Assembly: GCA_965250265.1 (NCBI GenBank)
Contig: CBDFNO010000010.1
Coordinates: forward strand, 1 to 64,000
Origin: PRS1 sp965250265
GTDB lineage: Bacteria; Bacteroidota; Bacteroidia; Flavobacteriales; Flavobacteriaceae
Direction: 5' to 3'
Length of the DNA stretch: 64,000 bases
Within the stretch, counting starts at the first letter, position 1; every line of letters begins with the position of its first letter. The notes under the pieces are model-generated. The model saw nothing but the letters and a program-made list of their open reading frames with translations, ran no database searches and was not told where the DNA came from. The position numbers were made by a program, and so were the translations under genes. This document shows, in pieces, positions 47,413-56,170 of the stretch.

Positions 47413-48198
47413 ATGAAGAAACTTTTCTTATTATTCGCTTTATTATTTGTGTCTGCTTATGGCTTTGCTCAAGACCAAGGGTCTGTTAAAGGTAAAATAG
47501 TAAGGGCAGGTCAGCTCTCCCCTTTAGAGAACGTTAATATTGTTAATATTAGCCAAGTAATAGGTACGGCAACAAATAGTAAAGGAGAGTTTGAAATTAA
47601 TGCCCAAGTAAATGACACCCTTCATATGTCTTATTTAGGCTATAAATCTATAAAAGTAAGGGTAACGAGTGATTGGTTGAAATTTGCAACTTCTACCACT
47701 ATTGAAATGACCGAATTAGCATTAGCTCTAGAAAAAGTTGTAGTTACACAATTAAAATTAACAGGCTATCTTGAGATTGATATAAAACAAGTTCCATTAA
47801 CAAAAAATATTCGTTATAGTATTTCAGGATTACCAAATGCTGGTTTTGAAGGTGGACAAAGAGCTCCTGGAGCCGTTACTAAAGTTTTAGGCGCCATTTT
47901 TAATCCTGTAGATTTTTTACATAATATGTTTGGAAAAGTACCAAATGAAATGCGTAAGCTAAGAAAAATGAAAAAGGATGATCAAATTAGAGATCTTCTG
48001 GCTTCAAGATTTGATCGTGAGACACTTTTAGTTTTGCTTCAGGTAAATCGTGTGGATTTAGATCTTATTGTTAGCGAGTGTAATTATTCTAAAGATTTTA
48101 TCACTACCGCTAACGATTTACAAATACTCGATGCCATTAGCGAATGTTATGAAGAGTACAAAGTTTTAAGTCGATCTCGTAGTAAAACACGTTTATGA
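47413..48198 (+). CDS. Carboxypeptidase-like regulatory domain protein
   Basis: The 261-residue product has a signal peptide (LFLLFALLFVSAYGFAQD) and an N-terminal CarboxypepD_reg-like beta-sandwich (GSVKGKIVRAGQLSPLENVN, GTATNSKGEFEINA, LHMSYLGYKSIKVRV). The C-terminal 150 residues are helical and charged (LRKMKKDDQIRDLLASRF) and unrecognised. Proteins of this type are common in Bacteroidota outer membranes, but no TonB plug or barrel follows here. It starts 89 bp after the helicase gene on the same strand and may be independently expressed. Confidence 0.7.
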   Translation: MKKLFLLFALLFVSAYGFAQDQGSVKGKIVRAGQLSPLENVNIVNISQVIGTATNSKGEFEINAQVNDTLHMSYLGYKSIKVRVTSDWLKFATSTTIEMTELALALEKVVVTQLKLTGYLEIDIKQVPLTKNIRYSISGLPNAGFEGGQRAPGAVTKVLGAIFNPVDFLHNMFGKVPNEMRKLRKMKKDDQIRDLLASRFDRETLLVLLQVNRVDLDLIVSECNYSKDFITTANDLQILDAISECYEEYKVLSRSRSKTRL

Positions 48199-48200
48199 TT

Positions 48201-48578
48201 CTAAGCTCTAGAGTGTAGAGCAATCCTATTTCCTTCACAATCTATAAAAAGTGCCATATAACCAATATCTGGTGATATTTGTGTTTTTGGCTGTACTACT
48301 TTTCCACCTGCTGCCTCTACTCTATTAATTTCATTATTGACATCTTCAGAAGAAAAATAAATCAACACGCCTTTGGTTTCACTCGGTTCATAAGCATCAT
48401 TTTGTATTAAAGAACCTGATGCTCCTAATTTTCCTTCAGCAAATGGAAACCAACCCATTAATGTTCCACCGAAATCTTGTACTTGTATCTCAACACCAAA
48501 TACAGTATCGTAAAACGATTTTGCTCTTTCAATGTTGGTTACTGGAATCTCGAACCATCCTACCATATTGTGCTCCAT
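48201..48578 (-). CDS. VOC (glyoxalase/bleomycin resistance) family protein
   Basis: The 125-residue product has the vicinal oxygen chelate fold pattern: GWFEIPVTNIERAKSFYDTV at the start, then LGASGSLIQND, VLIYFSSEDV and GYMALFIDCEGNRIALHSR. Members bind metals and small molecules in isomerase, dioxygenase or resistance roles; the specific activity is not evident. It is in a minus-strand group with two START-like proteins, 5 bp after the first of them, likely one operon. Confidence 0.85.
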   Translation of the reverse strand: MEHNMVGWFEIPVTNIERAKSFYDTVFGVEIQVQDFGGTLMGWFPFAEGKLGASGSLIQNDAYEPSETKGVLIYFSSEDVNNEINRVEAAGGKVVQPKTQISPDIGYMALFIDCEGNRIALHSRA

Positions 48579-48583
48579 AATAT

Positions 48584-49111
48584 TTAATTTTCTAAAACTT
48601 CTTTTAAACTAGCTAAACCGTCGTCAAAATCTTTACCTACTGCTTTTTCAAAATTAAAGAACAACATAAAAATACTAAAAGGAAACTTGTTCTTACCAGT
48701 AAATCCCCAAATCACTTTAGTTTCATTCGTACTTACTTCTTCAACTTTTAAATAACCCGTTGATTGCGATTTCCAAGGTTTTAAAAAACGTAATTCTGTT
48801 TCTATCCTGTCGTTATGAACAATGGCTTTAATTTCCTGCTCACCAGTACCTACATCTTTATTGCCATCCCATTTAGATATAAATCCTACTTCTCCATCAG
48901 TTCCTTCAAATTCTTGTTTAAAATTTGGATCTTTCTTTTTCCAGGGTGACCAATCGTTTTGATTTTTAATAAATTTTAAATACTGAAAAACGTCAGGCAA
49001 TGCCTTGTTTATTTCAATGTTTCTACTTACATCGTAACTTTTTGGTGCTAGCAGTCCTAAAATTATAATCAGAACTATAATTGCTAAAACAATATAAAGA
49101 AATGTCATCAT
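48584..49111 (-). CDS. SRPBCC (polyketide cyclase-like) protein with N-terminal membrane anchor
   Basis: The 175-residue product has one hydrophobic segment at residues 3-24 (FLYIVLAIIVLIIILGLLAP) followed by a START-like SRPBCC domain (VSRNIEINKALPDVFQYLKF, NDWSPWKKKDP, VIWGFTGKNKFPF). The family binds hydrophobic ligands in a deep pocket. The membrane anchor with a following SRPBCC domain is common in flavobacteria. It lies between the VOC gene and another START-like gene. Confidence 0.8.
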   Translation of the reverse strand: MMTFLYIVLAIIVLIIILGLLAPKSYDVSRNIEINKALPDVFQYLKFIKNQNDWSPWKKKDPNFKQEFEGTDGEVGFISKWDGNKDVGTGEQEIKAIVHNDRIETELRFLKPWKSQSTGYLKVEEVSTNETKVIWGFTGKNKFPFSIFMLFFNFEKAVGKDFDDGLASLKEVLEN

Positions 49112-49126
49112 TGGTTTAAATTTTAG

Positions 49127-49552
49127 TTAGTTTTTAAGTTTAAAAGGTTGTCCTTTACCTTTTTCAAGCAGTTGCCTTAAGCTTTCTAAATATCTTGCCC
49201 AACTGAAAGAGCAATGTGCAAAGAAATCACTGTGTGTTGGCCAATTATTGTGTGCAAATCGTAAACGGGTTTTATTCTCGTTTGTATCTAATTCAAACGA
49301 AATAATTGTATTTATCCAATCATCAGCACCATCAATACATTTCCATTGCACTGATTTATTTTCAACTAAAGTTTCCACTTTCATTTTATTAAAATATCTC
49401 TCACCAAAACGAAACTCGATAATACCATCTTGAGTTGGATTGCCAGAAGTTTGCTCTGTCCACCAATTTGACAATCCTTCAATGGTAGTTAATGCATTAA
49501 AGACATCTTCCTGTGATGCATCAATATGAAATAAGTGTTTTATGCTGTTAAT
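49127..49552 (-). CDS. AHSA1/START-like SRPBCC protein with no standard start codon
   Basis: The recognisable domain (FGERYFNKMKVETLVENKSV, ARYLESLRQLLEKGKGQPF) needs residues upstream of the first TTG at 49474: in-frame codons give IKHLFHIDASQEDVFNALTT before GLSNWW, the usual N-terminus of this family. No ATG, GTG or TTG precedes them before a stop codon; an ATT at 49550-49552 is the only plausible initiator. Either it starts at ATT or the start codon has mutated and the gene is dying. It would be first of a three-gene group with the SRPBCC and VOC genes. Confidence 0.6.
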   Translation of the reverse strand: MNSIKHLFHIDASQEDVFNALTTIEGLSNWWTEQTSGNPTQDGIIEFRFGERYFNKMKVETLVENKSVQWKCIDGADDWINTIISFELDTNENKTRLRFAHNNWPTHSDFFAHCSFSWARYLESLRQLLEKGKGQPFKLKN

Positions 49553-49663
49553 ATAGTCAACAGCTTTAAGCTATCACTTTGTATTAGTATTCTTAAAAAT
49601 ACAAAATTTAATTTTTATGAATAATTATATCGCTGAATGAATTTAGATTTATAATTTTATAAA

Positions 49664-50341
49664 ATGAAGCATATCGTTGTACTTACTGGAGCTGGTATGA
49701 GTGCTGAAAGTGGGCTTAAAACTTTTAGAGATGCCGATGGCCTTTGGGAAGGTCATGACGTTATGGAAGTGGCTTCCCCGCAAGGATTTGCTGCTAATCC
49801 CGAATTGGTTTTAGATTTTTATAACCAGCGTAGGCGCCAATTACTAAAAGTTGAACCTAATGCTGCACATTATACTTTAGCTGAATTAGAAAACGATTAT
49901 GAGGTAAGTATCATAACACAAAACGTTGATGATCTACATGAACGAGCAGGAAGCTCAAACATATTACACCTACACGGCGAATTATTAAAAGTAAGAAGTG
50001 TTTATGATGAATTTGATGTACAAGACTGGAAAACAGATTTAGTACTTGGTGACAAATGCACAAAAGGCTATCAATTACGACCACATATTGTATGGTTTGG
50101 AGAAGCTGTTCCAATGATTGATAAAGCAATGCGCGTTTGTGAAACCGCTGATATTTTACTTATTATTGGCACCTCGATGCAAGTGTATCCAGCAGCAAGT
50201 TTAATGCATTATGTAAATACCGAAACTAAAATATACTATATCGACCCAAAACCAGCTATGGAAAGCAATGATCAAATAACAGTTATTGCAGAAAATGCTA
50301 CAGTTGGAGTTTCTCAGGTTATAGATATTATCAACACTTGA
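49664..50341 (+). CDS. Sir2-family NAD-dependent protein deacylase lacking the zinc tetrad
   Basis: The 225-residue sirtuin shows GAGMSAESGLKTFRD (NAD binding), TQNVDDLHERAG, LHLHGEL with catalytic His, PHIVWFGEAVP and GTSMQVYPAA. Y53 and R56 (FYNQRRRQ) match the Tyr-x-x-Arg of SIRT5/CobB-type enzymes that recognise negatively charged acyl-lysines such as succinyl-lysine. The four zinc cysteines are missing; only one Cys (DKCTKG) remains in the short zinc-ribbon region. Short zinc-less sirtuins of this kind occur in Bacteroidota. It is likely an acyl-lysine deacylase; the substrate class is inferred. Confidence 0.9.
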   Translation: MKHIVVLTGAGMSAESGLKTFRDADGLWEGHDVMEVASPQGFAANPELVLDFYNQRRRQLLKVEPNAAHYTLAELENDYEVSIITQNVDDLHERAGSSNILHLHGELLKVRSVYDEFDVQDWKTDLVLGDKCTKGYQLRPHIVWFGEAVPMIDKAMRVCETADILLIIGTSMQVYPAASLMHYVNTETKIYYIDPKPAMESNDQITVIAENATVGVSQVIDIINT

Positions 50342-50349
50342 ATTAATAA

Positions 50350-53300
50350 TTATCTTATTAAACTAAAATGTCCTCTTAAAGTTCGAGTAACTCCAGTTTG
50401 ATCAACAAGTTGTGCAACAAACCAATAGTCTGAATTAGACAACATATATCCATTAAATAATCCATTCCAACCTTCTGAACTTGGATTTATCTGTTTGATC
50501 AATTTTCCATAACGATTATAGATGAATATGGTAGATTGTTGTGTAAACTCAGTACTAAATCCCTTTATATTCCACGTATCATTAAAGCCATCATTGTTTG
50601 GTGTGAAAAATTTTGGGAATCCAAGAACAAATACTTCTAACGCTACAATGCCACATCCATTTTTGTCTTTAACATAAATGGTATGTATACCAGCAACTAC
50701 ATTGTTAAAAAAAGGGTCATCCTGATAAGGTCCTGAAATATCATCCAATGCAAATTCATATTCACCTATTCCTAAATTATTATTGTCATTATTGATAGAA
50801 ATTGTATTATTGTTACTAAGGTCAACTATGGTAATATCATCAATTCCAATATTAGCAATAGCAGATTCAACAACATTAAAAGTAATGGGGAAAGACTCAC
50901 AACCAAAAGCAGAGGTTGCAACGACAGTATAATTTCCACCAATACTAATTTCAGCAGTTGGTAAATTACTTACTACCATACCATTAGCATCTAACCATTG
51001 ATAAGTATAAATCCCATTGGGATTGAATGTTATTAAAGTAATGGGCTGATTATCTAAACAATAAATCGCAGTTTGTTCCACTTCAAATTCAGGACGTGGA
51101 TGTACCGTTAAATTTAAATGTGGTCCAATACCAAAACATTCTCCATTATCATCACTTTCAACCCGAACATACAAAACCTGTGAAAAAGGATTTTCGTTTA
51201 CATAATCAGTTTGTGATATGATTTCATTTTGCTCTAATTGAGCATCGGTTAAATTTCTAAAATAGTGAACACTTAAATTTTGCCCTGAAGGAAATTCAGC
51301 AATAAATAGTGCAGATGCTTGTGTTAAATCAAAAACATGCAAGCCATCAATAGTATCGTCATCATCACAAAATTCCAATTCTTGGAGAAACCCTAATGGG
51401 AAAGATGTTGTTGATACTTGCAAATTCACAGTAGAAACTCTATGGCATCCATTGGCATTTTCTACTCTTGCGTACACAGTACTTGCGGTTGCATTGTTAA
51501 ATGGTGAAGGAGCAATGGCATTAATGGCATTATCAGCTTCTGCAAAAGTCAAATGATATGTTATACTTAAATCTGTTGAAACTCCATTAGTTATAATATC
51601 ATCAACCTCATTCAAATTATAATCTGCAAGCCCATCAGGTGTGCCATCTTCATCACAGTTTTTAAAAATTATAGATGATTGTATCGTAGGTAATTCATCT
51701 ACTTGAATTGTAAAAGAATTATCAGTAAAACAGTTATTATCGAGCACATTAGCCATTCTCACATAAATGGTTTGACCTCCTTGAGTAGTATTTACAAAAG
51801 AAGTTGGATTTACTATTAGATTAGAATATGCCGCATCTGTATAATAGGAAAGAGAAAAATCCATTGAAGTATTCCCGTTTAACAAAATAGATTCATGTGA
51901 CGTTAAATCAAACTGAGCAAAATTATTGGTATCACTACCATCCAGATCGGTATCACAAATTTGTAGATTAGGTATTTCTGAAGGTAGCAGTGGAATAACA
52001 GTTTTGTAGATTATCGCATCTATAGCCAACTTGGAACTGCTTTCACATCCATTAATAGTTTGTGTTGCAAAATAGGTAGTATTTGTATTTAATACTTCCG
52101 TAGTATTTAAAAGTGTTCCTCCTGTATCAGCATCATACCACAAAATATTTGCTCCTGTAATAGCTAAATCTGCAATTGTAGCGTTATCAATATCACAAAA
52201 TGTCTGTAAGGAATTCCCATTAGGAGTTGCTGTTTTTTGCACTGTTAAGGTTACAGCAGTTCTTGAGCTTGTTGTACAACCATTATCAGTCGCATCAACA
52301 TAATATGTTGTAGTTACAGAGATTACTGGTGTTGTAAACGAATCTCCAGATGCAATTGTTGGGCCACCTACAATAGTACTATACCAATTAACAATACCTG
52401 ATGATGCTGTAGTAGATAAAACTCCAGAACCATCGTCACATATTATGGCATCTGTAGTAGAGGTTATAAGAGGTATGGCATTAACAGTCGCAACAACTGC
52501 TGTTCTAAAACCATCCAAACATCCATTTACTGAAGCTAATGTAAAGAAAGTTGAAGTATTACTAATAATTGGTGTATTAAAAATCAAACCACTTCCTAAT
52601 TGAGATCCACCTGTTTGAGAATCAAACCAAATAACAGTTCCTGCAGATGGTGTAGCCTCTAAAGCCACACTTCCTGAACCACATCTTTCTGCTGGGGTTG
52701 TTCCAACAATTGTAGCGACTGATATTTTTGTGCTTGCCGAAATATCTAATACAGGATCACCAGGCATTCCTCCATATTCTACAATATATCCTTGAGGATG
52801 ATAAGGGCTACTACTATTTGAATCTCCAAAATTACTTAAATCATTCCAAGACCCATCTATTCCAACACCAGGCGCTGTAACATGTGCATAATCTTCATCT
52901 CCTAAATTATTGGGTTCATTTGAATTCCAATTTGCATAATTTGGTGTCGAACCATTAATACCTCCATTCCAAAATACAGTACCATTTTCAGGACCAGTTA
53001 CCCATTTCCAAACACCTTCAGTTACTTCGTCTGTTCCTCCAAGCCATCCAGCACCTGCAGCTTGCTCTCCCGATAATTGTGCTTCTTCAGGAGATCCAAT
53101 AGTTGCTAAATAGCCTTGCAACCCGAAATAAGTACGTGCTGCTGCTGCAGTTCTTGCATCTGACCAAGTTATTCCTGTATCTGCAATATATTCATAATAA
53201 TGACCTGTAGATGGTAAATAATTTGCATCACCAATATTAAAAGAAAAATATTTTTCGCCAGAAACACTAGCAGATGTACTGCTGAAAACAACATCTTTTA

Positions 53301-53649
53301 CTGCGGTAATTAATTCGGTATAAAGAATTGGAGTATTTCCAATTCCTGTTAAGCTTAACTTTCCTTCAGTTGAACTCCAAGAAGCTATAATATTGGGATG
53401 TGAACCTGTTAATAACAGTATATCTTGACCAATAATATAGCCTGTAGAAATTTGAACACTAAAAGCATCAATATCCATATCGTCTGGATCAATAATATCA
53501 AAATCGGTCACAATACTTATTTGACTTAAAGGACAATAGTATTGGTCTCCAGTTGCTTGAATATTAGGAGGCACATTAGTTTGTGACCAACTTATATTTA
53601 AACCTATGAAAAAAAATAGTGAAAATAAAAGGTTAAACTTCTGGATCAA
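50350..53649 (-). CDS. T9SS type B sorted protein with C-type lectin domain
   Basis: The 1,099-residue product has a signal peptide (LLFSLFFFIGLNISWSQ). Residues about 160-310 form a C-type lectin-like domain (ITWSDARTAAAARTYFGLQG, AGWLGGTDEVTEGVWKW, NSNEPNNLGDEDYAH, GSWNDL). Ig-like or PKD-like repeats with paired cysteines follow (GCLDGFRTAVVATVN, GCTTSSRTAVTLTVQ), and then segments with CD.D..D.L..F.L. The last 85 residues are a gliding-motility-type (type B) sorting domain (FFTPNNDGFNDTWNIKGF, IFIYNRYGKLIKQI, GWNG). It is probably a carbohydrate-binding surface protein exported by T9SS. It is convergent with the sirtuin gene, 8 bp apart. Confidence 0.88.
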   Translation of the reverse strand: MIQKFNLLFSLFFFIGLNISWSQTNVPPNIQATGDQYYCPLSQISIVTDFDIIDPDDMDIDAFSVQISTGYIIGQDILLLTGSHPNIIASWSSTEGKLSLTGIGNTPILYTELITAVKDVVFSSTSASVSGEKYFSFNIGDANYLPSTGHYYEYIADTGITWSDARTAAAARTYFGLQGYLATIGSPEEAQLSGEQAAGAGWLGGTDEVTEGVWKWVTGPENGTVFWNGGINGSTPNYANWNSNEPNNLGDEDYAHVTAPGVGIDGSWNDLSNFGDSNSSSPYHPQGYIVEYGGMPGDPVLDISASTKISVATIVGTTPAERCGSGSVALEATPSAGTVIWFDSQTGGSQLGSGLIFNTPIISNTSTFFTLASVNGCLDGFRTAVVATVNAIPLITSTTDAIICDDGSGVLSTTASSGIVNWYSTIVGGPTIASGDSFTTPVISVTTTYYVDATDNGCTTSSRTAVTLTVQKTATPNGNSLQTFCDIDNATIADLAITGANILWYDADTGGTLLNTTEVLNTNTTYFATQTINGCESSSKLAIDAIIYKTVIPLLPSEIPNLQICDTDLDGSDTNNFAQFDLTSHESILLNGNTSMDFSLSYYTDAAYSNLIVNPTSFVNTTQGGQTIYVRMANVLDNNCFTDNSFTIQVDELPTIQSSIIFKNCDEDGTPDGLADYNLNEVDDIITNGVSTDLSITYHLTFAEADNAINAIAPSPFNNATASTVYARVENANGCHRVSTVNLQVSTTSFPLGFLQELEFCDDDDTIDGLHVFDLTQASALFIAEFPSGQNLSVHYFRNLTDAQLEQNEIISQTDYVNENPFSQVLYVRVESDDNGECFGIGPHLNLTVHPRPEFEVEQTAIYCLDNQPITLITFNPNGIYTYQWLDANGMVVSNLPTAEISIGGNYTVVATSAFGCESFPITFNVVESAIANIGIDDITIVDLSNNNTISINNDNNNLGIGEYEFALDDISGPYQDDPFFNNVVAGIHTIYVKDKNGCGIVALEVFVLGFPKFFTPNNDGFNDTWNIKGFSTEFTQQSTIFIYNRYGKLIKQINPSSEGWNGLFNGYMLSNSDYWFVAQLVDQTGVTRTLRGHFSLIR

Positions 53650-53848
53650 TTATGTTTTCATTTCAATTATTAAGCGAATAAATGTAATGAATAAAATGTC
53701 ACTGAAAGCAGATACTAGACAATACGCATAAATTTTAGATATTTAATAATCAAACATAGCATTTTATAATTATATAACAATTTTGACCTATAAAATTATT
53801 GTAATTAAATAAACTACAACCTTTATAACTAATAGAATTAGACTTAAT
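53650..53848. other. AT-rich intergenic region
   Basis: This 199-bp gap upstream of the T9SS type B gene and downstream of the HTH regulator is extremely AT-rich. I find no RNA gene, repeat or clear terminator in it. Confidence 0.4.
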
Positions 53849-54049
53849 TTAATCATCATTAGTTAGTTTAAAAAAATCATTAACAGATTTATTAAATAGT
53901 TTTGAAAGCTTTAAGGCTAAAACCGTTGACGGGACATATCTATTTGCTTCAATAGAGTTTATAGTTTGGCGAGACACACCTATAAGCTTTGCCAGATCAT
54001 CTTGCGTAATACCTAATATGGCACGTTCTACTTTTATTGTATTTTGCAT
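53849..54049 (-). CDS. Small Xre/Cro-type HTH regulator
   Basis: The 66-residue product is a single helix-turn-helix (VERAILGITQDDLAKLIGVS, RQTINSIEANRYVPSTVLAL) followed by KLSKLFNKSVNDFFKL. It is the compact YozG-like regulator that typically follows a small membrane protein gene. Its ATG overlaps the stop of that gene (TAATG), so they are coupled. It probably represses its own operon. Confidence 0.88.
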   Translation of the reverse strand: MQNTIKVERAILGITQDDLAKLIGVSRQTINSIEANRYVPSTVLALKLSKLFNKSVNDFFKLTNDD

Positions 54050-54498
54050 TATCTATAACGTTTTAAATTGTGATAAAACATGAGTTGAATCATAAGCATA
54101 AATAATAAAACCTGAAAGTCTCCTAAATCCTTTAAAACTTCTCCTCCCGAATTTACCGCATTAGAAACTCCAAACTCAACATAAGGCATCACTAAAGCAT
54201 AAACAACCCCAATAACAAAGGCAATAGCATACGATTGTGATCGAAGTGTGATGGTCATTTCATCTTCTTCTTTATCTTTTGAAATAGACATTAACAACAT
54301 GCCTATTAACAGGCCTTTTTGTAATAGTGCTTTTAACCATTCGGTATCACCTTCCATTGCAAATGCGCGTACAAACATCATGATTATTGATAGTGCCGCT
54401 AGTGCAATTCCTATAGTCATAAACTTATGTGGCAATCTAAAGTTGATAATTTTTTCAAACCGTTTGCGCTCGCAATCCATAATTTTTTTTGTATTCAT
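54049..54498 (-). CDS. Small integral membrane protein coupled to the HTH regulator
   Basis: The 149-residue product has about four hydrophobic segments (MTIGIALAALSIIMMFVRAF, LLIGMLLMSIS, AIAFVIGVVYALVMPYV, FQVLLFMLMIQLMFYH) and a charged KDKEEDEMT loop. The arrangement of such a membrane protein translated just before a YozG-type regulator is common in Bacteroidota and Firmicutes; function unknown. Its 5' end (TTGCGCTCGCAAT near 54464 and the start region) is duplicated as a remnant at 56228-56315. Confidence 0.8.
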   Translation of the reverse strand: MNTKKIMDCERKRFEKIINFRLPHKFMTIGIALAALSIIMMFVRAFAMEGDTEWLKALLQKGLLIGMLLMSISKDKEEDEMTITLRSQSYAIAFVIGVVYALVMPYVEFGVSNAVNSGGEVLKDLGDFQVLLFMLMIQLMFYHNLKRYR

Positions 54499-54557
54499 TG
54501 TATTTATTTTATTGACAAATATATTTTATATTAAGGAAAATTATTTTTCCTTTTTGA

Positions 54558-54589
54558 CAAATATACTTTACATTTTTGAATTCTGCAAA
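54558..54589 (-). promoter_or_regulatory. Promoter of the membrane protein-HTH operon
   Basis: On the minus strand TTTG (rc of 54586-54589), N20, TATATTTG (rc of 54558-54565). A second TATATTTG lies closer to the gene (rc of 54516-54523) within a repeated TTGACAAATATA. The block 54553-54582 is also found, one base shorter, upstream of the nitroreductase gene at 58405-58433. Confidence 0.65.
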
Positions 54590-54626
54590 AAAAATCAAAT
54601 TATTTTTATTGACAAGCATAAAAAAA

Positions 54627-54657
54627 TTGACTTTGTAAGAAAAATAAGCTACCTTCG
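54627..54657 (+). promoter_or_regulatory. Cassette B promoter
   Basis: TTG (54627-54629), 20-bp spacer, TACCTTCG (54650-54657). Same geometry as cassettes A and C. Confidence 0.65.
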
Positions 54658-54724
54658 TTTAACTACTGATATAATCAATTAAAACTGACCATATCGAAAC
54701 ATTGTAAAACATTTGACTAAACCA

Positions 54725-55249
54725 ATGAACACAGATAAATCAAACGAATTTTCTCATATTAAATTTGGTTCTCGTGGAGAAGGAATTTATTATAATCTGA
54801 ACGGAAAGGAATATGGTTTTGATTCAACTTGGTTTGGCGGAATAAATATTTGTTTGAGAGATTTAAGCGACACTAATTTGAATGAAAACCAAAAGACTAA
54901 AATGTTTATGGAAATTATTCAATTCGTGAATGAAAAAGAAAATGAAAAACCAACAATCTCTTATAATACTGACGAAAAAGATTCGGAATTATGGAAGAAG
55001 CTAACAGTTGAGTTCAGTTCACAAATTAAGGACGTTGAAATAACGAATAATGAAGAAGCAAATGAAGTTTGGTATAAAAGTATGAAAGCCGATTTAGAAA
55101 CTGGATTAGCAGAAATGAATATCAGAGGTCTGAAAATAAAAACAGTTAAGGATTTAGACAAACATTGGAATAAAATAAAATTCACGAAAGATGGCGAACC
55201 AAACGAAAGAGTCACCTTTTGGGACAAACTAAAAGCAAAACTGAATTAA
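54725..55249 (+). CDS. Unknown soluble protein, cargo of cassette B
   Basis: The 174-residue product is read from the ATG at 54725 (MNTDKSNEFSHIKFGSRGEG); a TTG four codons earlier is possible. It has no signal peptide or membrane segment. It is acidic/lysine-rich, with an N-terminal beta-rich part (EGIYYNLNGKEYGFDSTWFG) and a helical C-terminus (LDKHWNKIKF, VTFWDKLKAKLN). I do not recognise the family; size and style recall immunity-type or other accessory proteins, but nothing supports a specific role. It is the only gene between the shared leader and the hairpin. Confidence 0.65.
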   Translation: MNTDKSNEFSHIKFGSRGEGIYYNLNGKEYGFDSTWFGGINICLRDLSDTNLNENQKTKMFMEIIQFVNEKENEKPTISYNTDEKDSELWKKLTVEFSSQIKDVEITNNEEANEVWYKSMKADLETGLAEMNIRGLKIKTVKDLDKHWNKIKFTKDGEPNERVTFWDKLKAKLN

Positions 55250-55270
55250 AAACGGAATAAAAACGTTTTA

Positions 55271-55401
55271 CAACAACGTATAAAAATAATGCGTAGTTTA
55301 GTGCTTAATCAAGAGTTAGTGCTTTTTTGTTACGTCTGATTTTCCTTCGGAAAATCCTCGCATACAAAACCGCACTATTCTTATACATAACCGTTAAACG
55401 A
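55271..55401 (+). repeat. attC-like imperfect hairpin ending cassette B
   Basis: Stem arms GTATAAAAATAATGCG (55278-55293) and CGCACTATTCTTATAC (55371-55386) pair except for two A-C oppositions, which would be T-G on the opposite strand. An inner perfect hairpin GATTTTCC/GGAAAATC (55338-55356) and a direct repeat TTAGTGCTT lie between the arms. It ends CCGTTAAACGA, where GTTAAAC fits the integron core GTTRRRY. Confidence 0.65.
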
Positions 55402-55402
55402 C

Positions 55403-55439
55403 ACTGCAAAATTCTTTATTGAAAAATCACAGAAACGGC
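55403..55439 (-). pseudogene. Short remnant of the nitroreductase 3' end (remnant 1)
   Basis: ACTGCAAAATTCTTTATT..AAAA.CACAG.AACGGC matches 57681-57717, covering the bases downstream of the intact nitroreductase gene and its last few codons. It marks an old copy of the right-hand flank next to cassette B. Confidence 0.65.
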
Positions 55440-55500
55440 TTCTATGTTTTTCGTTTTAATCGTAACATTTAGAATGTTGGAAGCAATAAAAAACAGGATA

Positions 55501-56130
55501 ATGAAAAGACGAATATCAATTTTAATTCTGGCAGTATTACTTTCATCTTGCGGAAACTCCCAAAACACAAAATCAACCCGACTTGTTGGAGGACAATGTG
55601 AAGGCTGCGAGGCAATCTTTGAATATGGCAATAAAAAATTAACCTCTGTAGATACTTTACCAGGCTTTCTTGAAAAAGGACCTAAAATAAAAGTGTCAGG
55701 AACGATTTATCAACATGATGGAACAACACCCGCCGAAAATGTTATTCTTTACGTTTATCATACTGACCAAAATGGAATATATGCTACCAAAGGAGGAGAG
55801 ACCGGATGGGGCAAACGTCACGGTTACAATAGAGGGTGGGTTAAAACCGATAGTAATGGAAAGTATACATTTTATACATTTAGGCCAGATGTTTACCCTG
55901 ACAGGTCTACGCCAGCTCATATACATCCTACAATTCTTGAACCTAACGGAAAATACTATTGGATTGGAAGCTATCATTTTGAGGGAGACACATTACTAAC
56001 GAAAAATGAAATTTACCCTGAATTACCAAGAGGTGGTAGTTCTGGTCTTCTGGTATTAAAAAAGGAAGGAAACATTTGGGTTGGTACTAGGGACTTTATT
56101 TTGGGTAAAAACATTCCTAACTATGATTAA
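55501..56130 (+). CDS. Intradiol ring-cleavage dioxygenase-like lipoprotein
   Basis: About 209 residues from the ATG at 55501 (MKRRISILILAVLLSSC, lipobox LSSC); earlier in-frame ATGs at 55444 and 55474 lack signal character. The mature part resembles the intradiol dioxygenase/transthyretin-like core: GTIYQHDGTTPAENVILYVY, RGWVKTDSNGKYTFYTFRPD, YPDRSTPAHIHPTI, with Tyr and HIH residues at the positions used for ferric iron in catechol and protocatechuate dioxygenases. Extracytoplasmic dioxygenase-like lipoproteins are common and often uncharacterised. It is wedged between two remnants of the nitroreductase 3' end, so it looks inserted there. Confidence 0.75.
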   Translation: MKRRISILILAVLLSSCGNSQNTKSTRLVGGQCEGCEAIFEYGNKKLTSVDTLPGFLEKGPKIKVSGTIYQHDGTTPAENVILYVYHTDQNGIYATKGGETGWGKRHGYNRGWVKTDSNGKYTFYTFRPDVYPDRSTPAHIHPTILEPNGKYYWIGSYHFEGDTLLTKNEIYPELPRGGSSGLLVLKKEGNIWVGTRDFILGKNIPNYD

Positions 56131-56170
56131 AATAAAAAAAAACTCAGGAGAACTCTACTAAACCTTTCTC

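Larger units (their letters stand above)
54627..55401 (+). mobile_element. Putative gene cassette B: promoter, leader, one gene, hairpin end
   Basis: The same plan as cassettes A and C: promoter TTG-N20-TACCTTCG, a shared leader, one 174-residue gene, then a long imperfect hairpin ending in GTTAAACGA. The inverted terminal sequence is TTCGTTTAAC (54654-54663) / GTTAAACGA (55393-55401). Bases to the right (ACTGCAAAATTCTTTATT) match the sequence to the right of cassette C. No recombinase gene is present. Confidence 0.6.
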
